Origin: Blasia pusilla
Taxonomy: Eukaryota; Marchantiophyta; Marchantiopsida; Blasiales
Direction of reading: 5' to 3'
Assembly: GCA_050084515.1 (NCBI GenBank)
Contig: CM114274.1
Span: 26,784,001 to 26,848,000, forward strand
Length of the DNA: 64,000 nucleotides
This document shows, in pieces, positions 20,088 to 31,446 of this stretch. Each line of letters begins with the position of its first letter. The stretch's first letter is position 1. The notes beneath the pieces are model-generated. The model saw nothing but the letters and a program-made list of their open reading frames with translations, was not told the origin of the DNA and searched no databases. The translations under genes were made by a program, and so were the position numbers.

Positions 20088-23000
20088 AAACGGACTCCGC
20101 CGCACTGAATCCACCGTCAGTATCTCATCCGGCGATGTCCTCCTACTCCTCCTCGTTGGGACGACCAACCTCCAGCCACTACACCCAATTCGCCCGACGA
20201 GTCGCTCTCCCTTCCTCCCTCCCCACCCCACTTCTCTCGGAGACGATCGATGCCCCTTTCTCTCTTCCTCAACCGTCGCTCCACAGCGCATGATCTGTTT
20301 TGCACACAGTCGTAAACGAAGGAACGTCCATTATCTCAGCGCGCGCTGCGGGGCCTTCTCGTCCCACTCACCAGTGAGTTACCACCACCCACCTTTCCCT
20401 AGTTGATCACTCGCGCAATTTAGTACTCGTCGCGAACATCGATCGGCCGCGCGAGGCTCCCGACCGAGCGAGTCGCGACGTCGCACGACGCCCGGGCGAC
20501 CGCAGATCACCGGTCAGGACGATCTCCGCCAATAGTAATAATTCACTGATGATGATATAAATGAAACACTGTCGTATGAGGACCTATCTGACTGGGAGTT
20601 TAGCGGGCAGGCGGCTGCCCGCCCGCTCGGTACCCGTTCGGGATGCACAGCGAGACACGTAACCACCACGCTAACATGTCATCGCGGTGACCCGAGGTGA
20701 AGCGCACTCTCTGGTTCTTTCTTCCACTTACCCAGTACCGTGGCGGAACGCGAAGAGTGGGGATACACTGTCCGGTTTCCGGGGACACGCCCCCCTCGTG
20801 AGTCATGCCAAGGACCCCCACCGTCACGTGAAGGACCCCCGGATCACGTAACCGGACGCAGGGAGTCCACAGATGACGGGTCACCGATGACCCCCCCGCA
20901 AGTCTCCAGGCGAGAGGACGCCGTCCGGAACCGACCCTCGATCCGTCTTTATCCCGCGGGTCTACGAACACGGACGGCCGCGCTCCGGCGAAATTAGGGA
21001 GCAAATAAGAACAACCCTTCGTGCAAACGTTGGGGGATAGTAACTACACCTTTTCTACTATTATTGGACTTTGCATTAAGTCCGACCGAAGGTGGCAAGG
21101 TCCACCCAAAAGTCTTTTCATGTGATATGCATATCAATCATGGCCTCTTTCCTTTTTTGGCCATTTCTTTTCGTTGGCCTTTCCGCTCGCGAAAAGAGAT
21201 TGGATCTTCCCAATCCTTCCTCGCTACCGGAAACTCCCGTTGGGAAAAGTCGGTAACTTTGTACGATTGCCCTCCACTACAACATTCCTACCCACATTTT
21301 ACGTGTCCATTACCCATAGGGGCTGGGGAGACTTAATGACACCCATATCTGCACGAAAAGAAGGGGAGTGGAGGGGAAGGTAGCAAAAAGCTGGAGTGAT
21401 GGGGAAAAGCCTAGGCTTGTTGCAAAAGCATCAAACGGGCTTTAATCATCCCATTCCATCAAGAGGAAAGGAACTAAAAACAAAACGAGAGAACACCTTT
21501 GGGAAAAAAACAAAAAATATCCAAACCAGCAACAATCAAAGGAGACGTTGGGAGACTTGTAATTTAAATGGAAAATCATGAGAATAAGAGGGGAGACCTT
21601 TGTAGACTTCTTATTTTAATGGTAGAAAACCCAAACAAAACAAATACTCATCCCGAGAGACCTGTTAATTAAAAAGGAAAAATCAGAAGGAAACAAAAAC
21701 TTGACTATTAAGCCAACATCACTAATCTTTGGTTAGAAACTTCCTACAATTCGATAGAATCTACCCATCTTATTTTCTTTTTGACGCATTTTTTAATATG
21801 CTAAATTTATAAATGCATCTCACGCATATACACGTATTAATCATTTCTACTACCAAAATCATAAGTTTCTTTATGAAGAAGAAGAATCTTCTCTTGAAAC
21901 TTTCTATATTTGGATCACATTCCCACTACCCCTATCTTTTTTGAAATATTTTCACTCCGTGGATATTCCAATGATATCTCATGCGCATCCACGAGTATTA
22001 CTATCCTAGATATCATAAGTAAATTAGATAATAACAACAAGAGGAGTTTTTTTTTCCAAAGTCTTGTAATGAGTCATTTAAGTGGCAAAACATCAAACAA
22101 ATGAAAATAAGCATAAGGGACCTCCTCCGAAGACTCGCTACTTGAACGGGAGCACGCAAAGCACCCAAGTCCTTCGCCGAATGATAAACCCGTAAAAGGA
22201 GAATCCCCGTTTGACTTTCTTTCGACACTAGCCAATTTACTACTGGCCGAGCTCGACTAGGCGATGACGTGGAGCTGAGGGGGGTGACGTGGAGGAAGCG
22301 AGCTGCGAGCATCAAGCGGGAGAATCTTACATTTATTCGCTCACCTTGAATGCAACAGTAGAGCGATTCTGGCTTTTCACCGCTCCACGATGAGTTCGAT
22401 TGTCCACCGTACGATCTCCTTGGACCGCCGTGTAGGCACTTCGTAGTTACAGTTACGCAACTTGGATGTCCGTGCCAAGCACGCTTCTGATTTATATTTT
22501 CTTTTCTTTTATTTATTGTATTGGAATTCAGACCCGAATATACATGAATATGAATTACCCCTTTCTAAGAAAATCGGGTTACTCGGTAATCTTTTAATGT
22601 TTGGGTTTCAAACGAATATAGGAGAGAAAGTAATTAATAATTTGAGAGGGGTGGGAGAGAAAGTAATTAATAAACACGTGTGTGGAAGTTCCAAGACCAA
22701 GGAGGGAAAAAAATGAGTGTCTACAAGGGTCTTAATTAAAAGAAAATTCTCAAATAAGAAAAGAAAGGGAGAATTACCGTGGGCCTACTCGAAAGTAATC
22801 ATTTTGTGGAAGTGGCCCATGTAAAGGCGGAGATTTACCATTTTGAAAATAATTGAAATATGTTATGGTCCTTTTTTTATTGTTACATTGAAGGATTCTA
22901 TGAAAATTTTCAATGATTAGTTATCATTGCAGGATTTGATAGAGTTATAGAGTTTCTCTTTGAGGAAAAGCACAAAATGAAGTTTCGTAACATTCTCTTG

Positions 23001-23287
23001 GAGGAAACTTTTAACACTCATCAAGCTTGCTAAACTCGTTTGCAATTTATATGTGAGTCTACCATTTTGTCTTCAAAAAATTATATTCTCAATAATTTCA
23101 CAACTATTTCTTGGACTTTGTCGTCCTTCTCTTCGAGGTCTTAGTCTTCTAAAACCGTACGCAAACCCATAGCTTAACATGTCACCTTCCCTAATATAAG
23201 GGGATGCAATCTTGAATTGAGAAGACGCGTAGTGGTTAATACACAAAGGTTGATGGACAAACCAATCAAAAAATCCCTATTCGGTTG
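19452..23287. other. Intergenic between BTB gene and gypsy relic
   Basis: The first 1.5 kb is GC-rich and may hold a divergent promoter. A long plus-strand frame at 19664-20293 is inflated by the CT microsatellite (Leu-Ser runs) and is not accepted as a gene. From about 21.4 kb the sequence is AT-rich with nothing recognised. Confidence 0.5.
20050..20086. repeat. (CT)n microsatellite
   Basis: An uninterrupted run of CT dinucleotides, about 18 units. Confidence 0.95.
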
Positions 23288-24055
23288 TGTCGTGAGCATA
23301 CTCATCGTTACACAACCCACATTGCTGGTCACATCTACAAACCACACAACACCAATCTACCCCAACATACGGGTAGATCCATACATAAACGAAATACACT
23401 CATGCATATACACCGAGACCCAACAACAAAATAAAGAGTAGTAAAAACAACTCATCCGGCCTAAAACTCCACTCATGAATCTACATCGGCATATCAAACC
23501 ACATCCATCCTCCACTATGAAGGAATCCGGACGTTGGCACCCTAACTCCTACACACCCACACACGTCTATGCAAGAGAAGCGCTCCTAAGGCTCAACATG
23601 AGAAAGATGGCTTGGGAAAGCCATCTTCCTCGCTCTTATACCCTTGGGAAGAGCCAAAAGGCTCTTCCCCCAAAAATAGCCCTATCAACGGTAACCTATG
23701 TGCACATGTTACCGCATGACCGTTGACTCGATCAAAGGGTCACCTAACGGAATAAAACCAAAATAGAAAAATTTCCATAAACAACGTTCCCGACACAACA
23801 GACCTGTCGCAAACCTCATCCGACATCCCGAGACAAAGTTACACTCAAACAGCCCGTTGACTCTCTATGCCATCGACGCGATAAAACTCTACCTATGTCA
23901 AAATAAGATGTGACAATGTCATGCGCATACACATCGTTACACAACCCACATGGCTGGTCACATCTACGTACCATACAATATCGATCTACCCCAACATACA
24001 AGTAGATCCACACATAAACAAAATACACTCATGCATATACACCGAGACTCCACAA
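23288..24055 (-). repeat. Terminal block B1-A2-B2 of the gypsy relic
   Basis: B2 is about 23288-23425, A2 about 23426-23915 and B1 about 23917-24055. The B1/A2 junction reads (in element sense) CGCATGACA-T-TGTCACAT, so the end of B and the start of A are separated by one base. In the other copy the same junction has two bases (GC). A2 carries a TATA-like GTATAAGAG in the same place as its relative. Confidence 0.8.
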
Positions 24056-24179
24056 CCGCCCCCCTAGTTGGCAGTTGGGTCCCCCTAACTCTAGATTGCA
24101 TATCCATATGTACCCGACATGATCTACTATCCTATACACATCTAGCATCATCGGTGTCGTCATCCTCGCAACACTGCCA

Positions 24180-24230
24180 CACTACAGCAACACATCGTGT
24201 TGATCCTTCTAAAGAGATCTAACACTCTCG
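24180..24230 (-). pseudogene. Remnant of the retrotransposon DNA methyltransferase (motif I)
   Basis: The minus strand reads GAGTGTTAGATCTCTTT-AGAAGGATCAACAC, matching the stretch that encodes VRVLDLFGGIST in the longer copy (57400-57435). The rest of the methyltransferase gene is lost at the deletion junction near 24150-24175. It shows that the family already carried the gene before these two copies separated. Confidence 0.7.
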
Positions 24231-24431
24231 TACCCTGCTCCAACATGGACACGGATCCACGCTTGCCTCACGAGCTTTTCTACACTCCACGCATCTCAAC
24301 ACCCGTTCCCCACAACAATAAAGAAGCTCTGCACCATGGGAAGACTCACCCACTTTGGCATGTCTCTCCATTGGACTATCCGCCACGGGAATGTCCTCCG
24401 CATGTGTGCTCCTCTCCCCAAATCCTCCTGA

Positions 24432-25073
24432 TCATCCAACACTACCTGTGAATGCGGCCAACGTGCTCACCGTATCCTCACGTGGTCGATCGCCACTACT
24501 CCCTGAAAACAACACCGGTAGATGGCTCACCCGTCCATCATCTAATCGCCACCGCGGCCGATAAGAAACCGTCTCCTCCCAAAAATCCATAATGAACCCA
24601 ATGGGATACAACACTGTACTCTCTACCAACACATCATACGACTCAGTCGGTGTCATAATCGCCCAAGTGTGCACTATCGCACTATCCGACTCATGCTCTG
24701 GTTGGATTCTAACCACCAACTCCTGTCGAATCATGTACTGCGTGGGTGATATGCCCCCAATAGAGGTCTGTATGTGAAAGGGAAAAAGCTTAATGTCGCC
24801 TTTCCGTAACCCCAACACCAAACACACCACCTTCCCTAACATCAAGGGTTGCACTCCATAATCAAGTAGGACGCGTTGCGGGTGGTACATTGTACCCGTG
24901 GGACTAACCAAGCAAAAGACTCCAGCTCGGTTATCCAATAACACCACACTTGGTATGATCATGGCTCGCTCTATGGCCGGTCCAGTTGGCATATCTACTA
25001 ACTTCGCCGTCGCAGCATGCCATGACTCAGTGGGGAACGTCTCAAGCACCTGCTCTGAGGGCAAGTCCACCAC
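24432..25073 (-). pseudogene. Gypsy protease domain, active site altered
   Basis: A 213-codon frame aligns over its length with the protease region of the longer copy (VVLDNRAGVF, SPTQYM, ESYDVLVES). The catalytic triad DSG of the aspartic protease has become DYG (LLDYGVQPL against LLDSGAQPL), so it should be inactive. It keeps a Trp (FIMDFWEETV) where the longer copy has a TAG stop, showing that stop to be secondary. Confidence 0.8.
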
Positions 25074-25790
25074 CTCCTCAACTACCTATAAACGAGAGGC
25101 ACTCACCTCTCCATGCTCACACAACATGGCAGCCAGTCAAAATACCTCCGCTGGTCCAACTCCCAACGTGGCCAACTCCATGACGGAAAACAATGGGGTC
25201 GGACTCATCCTAGTAGCCACCTCCAACAATGTGGTCGACACTGGCTCCATCCGAGCTAGTATAGGAGTTGTCTCTCCAACTCCTCATGACGTCGACGCAC
25301 CTGCCTCACCCGTGGATACTACCGGTCATTGAGGCACCATCGACCGTGTATGAGGTGCCTCCGACAATGTGAACGAGAGAGGAACCCTTGCCTGCTGCCC
25401 ATCAGTCCCCTCCTATGGATCAATTTCAACCCCACCTCTCGATGGCTCGGTTACTCTCGCAGCACTGCAAGTCACCACCGTAGCAGCCTCAACCTGAGCC
25501 GCACTACACATAAATCCCATCCCCATAGAATCCTCACCAGCAGCGTGGTAAGATGTGGAGGTTGGCGCCATACCATCTACTCTGAGCTCCGGGCTTGCCT
25601 GTAGCTACATCATCGTCATGGCAGCAATCCTCTGCTCCAACTGATCGATGCGCGTAAGGAGCACTGCATCGGGTGCACGTCCTCCATCTCGTGTGACAAG
25701 TGATGGCACTCTATCACCACAATCACCCACTAATCAATCTCCACCAACTCTATCACCCCCAAGTCCTCTGCCTACCTCTAGACGTACCTC

Positions 25791-26745
25791 CTAGCGAAGA
25801 TCATAATACCTATCCCTACTATGACCATATTTGTGACAATGATCACACTGCAACTGTGGTGGTGCCATCCTCTGTGGCTCCTGAGCAATCGGAGGCGCCC
25901 GTGGCCCTCTCCCATGTTGTGGACAGTCCCTTTTCCTATGTGACCCACCACACGTCCAACAAGCCAACCTTGGTCCATGATGGGAAATATATGTCGATAC
26001 GGGCCGTTGCCTCATCGGCTCACGATACTCGCCCTGCTCTCTAGGCTCATCGGCCCGCTCCTGTGGTATTGGTGCATGTTGGGGCACCTATGGGTCTACT
26101 CTTACTCGTCAACCCATCAAATCCTGCAAACCTATGGTCACCACCTGGTCCTCATTCATATTGAGCTCTATCCGGTCAGACAACTCAAAGACCACCTTCA
26201 ATGTGGGCTTCGCCGTGTAAAGCAACATCGCATCCCGAACTCTCCTCCGTATCTCCTCTTCCAGCACCACATACCAATACTGTACAGATTGCGCCTCAGT
26301 CACCCCATATGCGGCAACGATCAACCGTCGCATGCACGTGAACGCCTCAGACTCTCGCCTGATCTTCGCTAAAAATCCTGCAGACTCTTCAGCTTGTCGG
26401 TCCGCACGCCCAGGTAGCTCCTCCCCAACTATCGGAAGAACTCCACTGTAGGACCAAAACTCGGTGGTCCTCTACCACGAGAGATCTTTGTCACATGACC
26501 ACTCTCACTATCATCCTCTCCATCTAGTCCCCTGGCTGATGATGTAGGCCTCTCCGCTCTCACTATCCCATCATACGCCTCACGGCCACTAGTGGACACA
26601 TACCCTAGAGCCCAATACACCCTAGAGGCATTGATCTCTACAGAGTATACAGATCGGAACTCCATGTAGTCATCCATCGGCGGACCCTCCAAGTCCTGGA
26701 ACAACCCCTTCCATGCCATAAAAGTTTTGAACTGCGTAGGGGTCC
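25791..26745 (-). pseudogene. Gypsy gag with two zinc knuckles, frameshifted
   Basis: Three frames (26429-26719, 26109-26333, 25791-26087) together resemble the gag of the longer copy. The last one holds CWTCGGSHRKRDC and a second knuckle whose final Cys is lost (CDHCHKYGHSRDRYYD, where the relative has CDHCHRYGHTRDIC). Frameshifts near 26420 and 26100 interrupt it. Confidence 0.75.
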
Positions 26746-26755
26746 GTATCTCAAG

Positions 26756-29700
26756 TAATCATCCAACTTATTGATACCCACCAAACCAGAGAACCATCAA
26801 ATCCCATAGTCAACCAATATGCGATCATAAATGTCCCACGAGAATGGTGCAGCAACATAGTGTGGCATCCTACATAACTTGCAATTCACTGATGTTCCCT
26901 TTGATAAAGTAACATATGATGGATAAGTTGCATTGGTATCTCATATGGAAACCCTTAATACCTAGACCTACTCCTTGTAAATCTTCCGCCATTGCTAGCA
27001 CAAATATAAATCCTCCTCATACCTTCAACACCTCTCTTACCTCAAAGCCTCAATCCACCACACCTTACTGTGTGGTAGACTCTCCTCGCGAGGCTTGCAA
27101 GATAGGAAAGAGGATGAGGATCAAATTAATAGCTTGTGAGACGAAAAAATTAGGCATGAGTAACAATGACCTCACGTCACTTGCGAGATGAGAAGAAGGG
27201 GTCATAACCTTGTGATATTGGTGAGCTACAATGAGAACCAAAGCCTTACGAAGCTCACAAGTTAGAAACTTAGCATGCACAATCCCCATGAATATTGTTG
27301 CCAACCAAAAAATAACTATAACAGAGGGTCCATATATTTGTTGATTTACCTCTCTCATTCAAGCCACAAGTGGAATAAATTCCTCACTATGTTCTTCTCA
27401 GGTAGCCTTCACCCTAAAATTTGATCGCGATTACTTCTCTCTTGAAACAATTTCACATTACATTAAGAAGACTCTCCCTTTTAAATTCCTCTTCGTACCC
27501 ATGTATTCTCACATGGTTAGGATTCACGAGCCTACAAACATACAAGCATAAGGCACATCTTATTGGGCACTACATATGAGATTGACTCTCAACTTTCTCT
27601 CACTATTAAGAAGGAGCTTGCATCATCTTTAGATAAAAACCAATCTATTTTTTTATATTTGTGTTTACTAGTAAGGTGGAAGGTCTCCGAGAGTGCTTGG
27701 AACATCATGTACTAGTACTTCCGCCTTACTTTTTTCATGCTTGGCTACACTTTAGATGAAGAACATTTTCTTCTAATTTTTTAGCAATATATTCATTTCA
27801 AATGTGGCTCAAAACAAGAAACATGAAAATTTGCGTTGCAGATAGACATAAGATCAATACACTCCAAATGAAATATTTATTTGATCTTCCTATCAATCCT
27901 AGCTCACTCTTACCATGAGAATCCAAGCTTAATACACATTATAGCATTGCTACAATGCATCACAAATGCCACTTTCCAATCTTCATATCTAAAGATGGGC
28001 TCCCAAGTGAGTCTTCTCAAGGATACACCAACCCCCCTCAAACAACTCCATGATAAACTATATGCATAAGTCATCACTCCAAACACATGTCTCTATGATT
28101 TGAATTACCATATCTAATCTCTCTCAACTATCTCTAACCTTGCTCCTCTAATATGATATCATGATCTATAATCAACAAGAAAAGGCCTCTACTAAGAGGT
28201 AAATCCTTATAATTCCAACCTCCTTAAGTCTCTTGGGTGGAAGTAGAACCACTACACATTTGGCACGCAATAATGTGCCACCAGACACAAAGGAAAAGGT
28301 GAAGTGCACACATAGATCATCTCTAAGGTATCAGGCCACCATTGATCCCATAAAATGAATATTTCAAAGCACCCCTTTGGACTCAAATATAATCTCATTT
28401 ATTTCCTTATTTTCACTTTCATGACATTTTTATAAAAAAATCACCATAACATCTTTGGAATTCCTTTATGATCCTAGTCTGAATTTGCAAAAATTGATCA
28501 TTCTTAAGCTTTCTCATCATTGTTCTATAATTACTATAATATTTTTGGATAATTATCATTTGCAAGATCAAGGAAATAGATCATGCTATGACAAAACATA
28601 AATGACTCAAAGGAATAGGAAAATGGTATTCAATTGGGATTCATATGACACTTGAAAAATGTTGAAATCATTTTAGGGAATAACATTTGGTATTGAATTC
28701 TTATTCCACATATCCCATTTATCACATGTAGTTCCATTTTACCATTTGATCTATGTGTATTTCAATTTCTTATATGTTCCCACTTTTGGTATGAGATATT
28801 ATACGTAGTACTATCCATGACATGAAACTTCAATTCAATAAAAACAACAATTATAAGTGATGAATAGTCAAAAAAATGAAAATAAATTAAAGAATGGTAT
28901 ATGCACACAAAAAAATTATTTTTCTGCACATACCAATCCATATGATTCAGTTTTATATAATTTTTTTTAAACCATACATCTTACTAGTATCTCTAATAAA
29001 ATACATACACAAGGAGTACAATTGTCTAAGTGGATGAAAGCTAACTCAATAAAAGAAAAATTAAGTCTCAATATTTAGGTTGCTCCAACTAACCTTTATA
29101 GGAGATCCCTACAAAACGTGCTAACTTGCTGCCAAACTAATGAATCAACAAAGGCGAGAACTTGTCCAACCTGATCTGAGTGTCAAGAATGATGTCAAAC
29201 ATAAGCAATAGTCCTGTTGCACATAAATTTATTTTTAAAAATCATCTTGATGCTCGCGATCCAATGGCACACCTATACTATTATGCGAGAGTATCTACTT
29301 GATTTGCGAACACCTCTCTGTTTATCGCGTGGCAACTAGGCAACAAGAAAAAAATTTCACATGATATGGGCAGGAAGAAAAAAGTTTGAATTAATGAAGG
29401 GGAGGGATTAGTAATGCTGAAAGAATTAATTTTTTCCTTTCAGGGGCAAATCAAAAATCCATTTATTTATCTATATTATCATGGAAAAATATCTTCTTAT
29501 TTGCAAACACCTTTATTATCACGTGACAACTTGACGCTAAAAAAGCCAATCAGAAAAAAAAAAATTTTAAAATTGTATACAATATCATTAATCTCTTCGG
29601 TTTAATAAAACTATACTCTTATTCTTTAAACACTTTTTTATTTTCGTGCATCCATAACACTCTACTAGTGCTCCCTTAAATAATACTAGCCTTAAATAAA

Positions 29701-31446
29701 ACTAGCTGTGGAAAGCATCGGTTGTCATCTCGAGACGGTGTGCGCGCGGCGGAGGTCGAGTGCGGGGCCGATTTGGCGATAGTTCTCCCGACATCGCACC
29801 GCGAGCTCGGGACGAGGGTTGTTTCCCCTGCGAGGAAGGAAGCGCAAGCGCGCACATCCAAATCGCTGTCTTGAGTGGGCGGCGGAGGTCGAGGGCGGGG
29901 CCGATTTGGCGATATTTCTCCCGACATTGCACCGCGACCTCGGGACGAGCGCTTGTTTCTCCTGCGAGGAAGCGCGCACATCCAAATCGCTGTATTGCGT
30001 GCGCGGCGGAGGTGCAATCTTACATGATGTAACCTGAGGGGTTTCCTCGATTTTCGTCACCGATTTTGGATCGGACTTCGATTGCGATCAAGCTTTTCCC
30101 CGCCCGGAAATATTCACGGCGGTCGATGAGACTTTACGTGGTTGAAAAGTCGGCTCGGACTCATTTCTTGTCATCCCATGGAAGCAAATGTGCGGGAACC
30201 ATCGCTTATATGGAAGTACCATGCGTGTGAGATATCGCGTATGTGGATACTCTATCCAGTCAAATCCGAGCCGAGAGGAAAGGTGGTAATAAAACGCTAG
30301 TTTCGCGCTCTGCGGATTCGGCCACGCTTACGAGGAGAAAGTGAAGAAGATGTCAGACTGCGCGGATTCGACCGCATGCCCTCACAATTTCAAGAGGATT
30401 CCCTACTACCTTCGATTGCGAGAACATGGAGAACGAGCTACAGAGTCGATGTAATCAACTGCTACGGAAGAAGGTGATGACATCGTTTATTTGCCTTCTT
30501 ACATGGTGAAGGAATTGGACAATGACAGCCGTTTGCACGTAAACTAACATCGCGCTCCCGCAGAGCCGTCTCTAAGAGAAGACTTTGCTTTGTGAATGTG
30601 GCCACAACCCTTGTATCATAGCCGCCCTCTCGAGTGGCCGTCGGGTTGTGAGGTACCGTTGGCTCAGAACACTGACGTCGTTTGTTGGCCATTCATGCAC
30701 GTGAAGAACAAGGGCAAATATCCTCAGGTAGACATTCCATGTTTTTCAGGATATACAGATGCACCGGTGGAAATCAGTGACTATGACGATGGATGACGAT
30801 TCGTTCTTCAGGATAGTAGCTACGACACATAAATAAGCCTTATGCTCAGATTGCCAGCCAGCTCCCTGGCAACTGCTTCAAGCACCTGCACATCTTTCGA
30901 GAGTATTTGCGTGGGGCCATGGTAACGTTGCTAAGTGAGGCCACAGATAAAAAAAAAATAACACTAGCTAGTGAAGAATTTCTTTGCTACTTTTCATAAG
31001 GACCCTAGAAGGAACGATTCTGCCCCATAGGCCCTTGGAAGCGAAGTCCAGAATGATTCACTAGGAAAGACAGGTAGTTTGGAACTACTTGCGGGAAGAT
31101 CTGAGTGCATTCAAATTGGGGTGCGGAGAGCCGTGTCCGGGAAGGTGGGGAATGCGAGTGGTCATAATTTATTTACAACCAGCTTGTTGATAGCTGAAAT
31201 ACACCAGAATAGCTGATAAGAACTGACCTCAGCCAAACCGACAAGAGTGTCCTGAATAAGAGGACTGGAGGTAGACGCCTGACACCTACTGCTCTTCACA
31301 ATTACATAAATGTACAAACTCGAAACTCTGATCCCTAATTTAAGGAGATGAGAGTCTGAAACACATGACATTATGAGTTCATGTGCAACAAGGCGATACC
31401 GTTCCGTGGTCATAGGCATGGCAAGGCTGACTTTTCACCAAAACAC
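26756..31446. other. Intergenic between gypsy relic and RPB1
   Basis: Largely AT-rich and featureless to about 29.7 kb, then GC-richer with a tandem duplication, then sequence leading into the RPB1 3' UTR. No coding frame with similarity was seen. Confidence 0.5.
29748..30015. repeat. Tandem duplication, 133/124-bp unit
   Basis: GGCGGAGGTCGAG starts at 29748 and 29881, and GGCGGAGGTG at 30005. Shared blocks are GGGGCCGATTTGGCGATA, TCTCCCGACAT, CGGGACGAG and GCACATCCAAATCGCTGT. A 9-bp deletion distinguishes unit 2. It is GC-rich within AT-rich surroundings. Confidence 0.9.

Larger units (their letters stand above)
23288..26755 (-). mobile_element. Deleted Ty3/gypsy relic, same family as the element at 53-62 kb
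   Basis: Reading on the minus strand, it runs gag (to about 25791), protease (25073-24432), the first bases of the DNA methyltransferase (24230-24180), then abruptly the sequence that follows the PHD finger in the other copy (from about 24145), and finally terminal blocks B1-A2-B2 ending at 23288 with the terminus ACGACA. The protein and nucleotide similarity to the intact-order copy is clear across each part (for example CDHCHKYGHSRD in gag and ESYDVLV in protease). RT, RNase H, integrase and PHD are absent through one internal deletion. The 5' end is truncated just upstream of the gag segment GDFQEIRT, so the A1 block and a TSD cannot be seen. Frameshifts split gag. Confidence 0.88.

Noticed and set aside
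19664-20293. 209-codon plus-strand frame
   Set aside because: It is held open by the CT microsatellite (Leu-Ser repeats) and compositional bias; no family resemblance.
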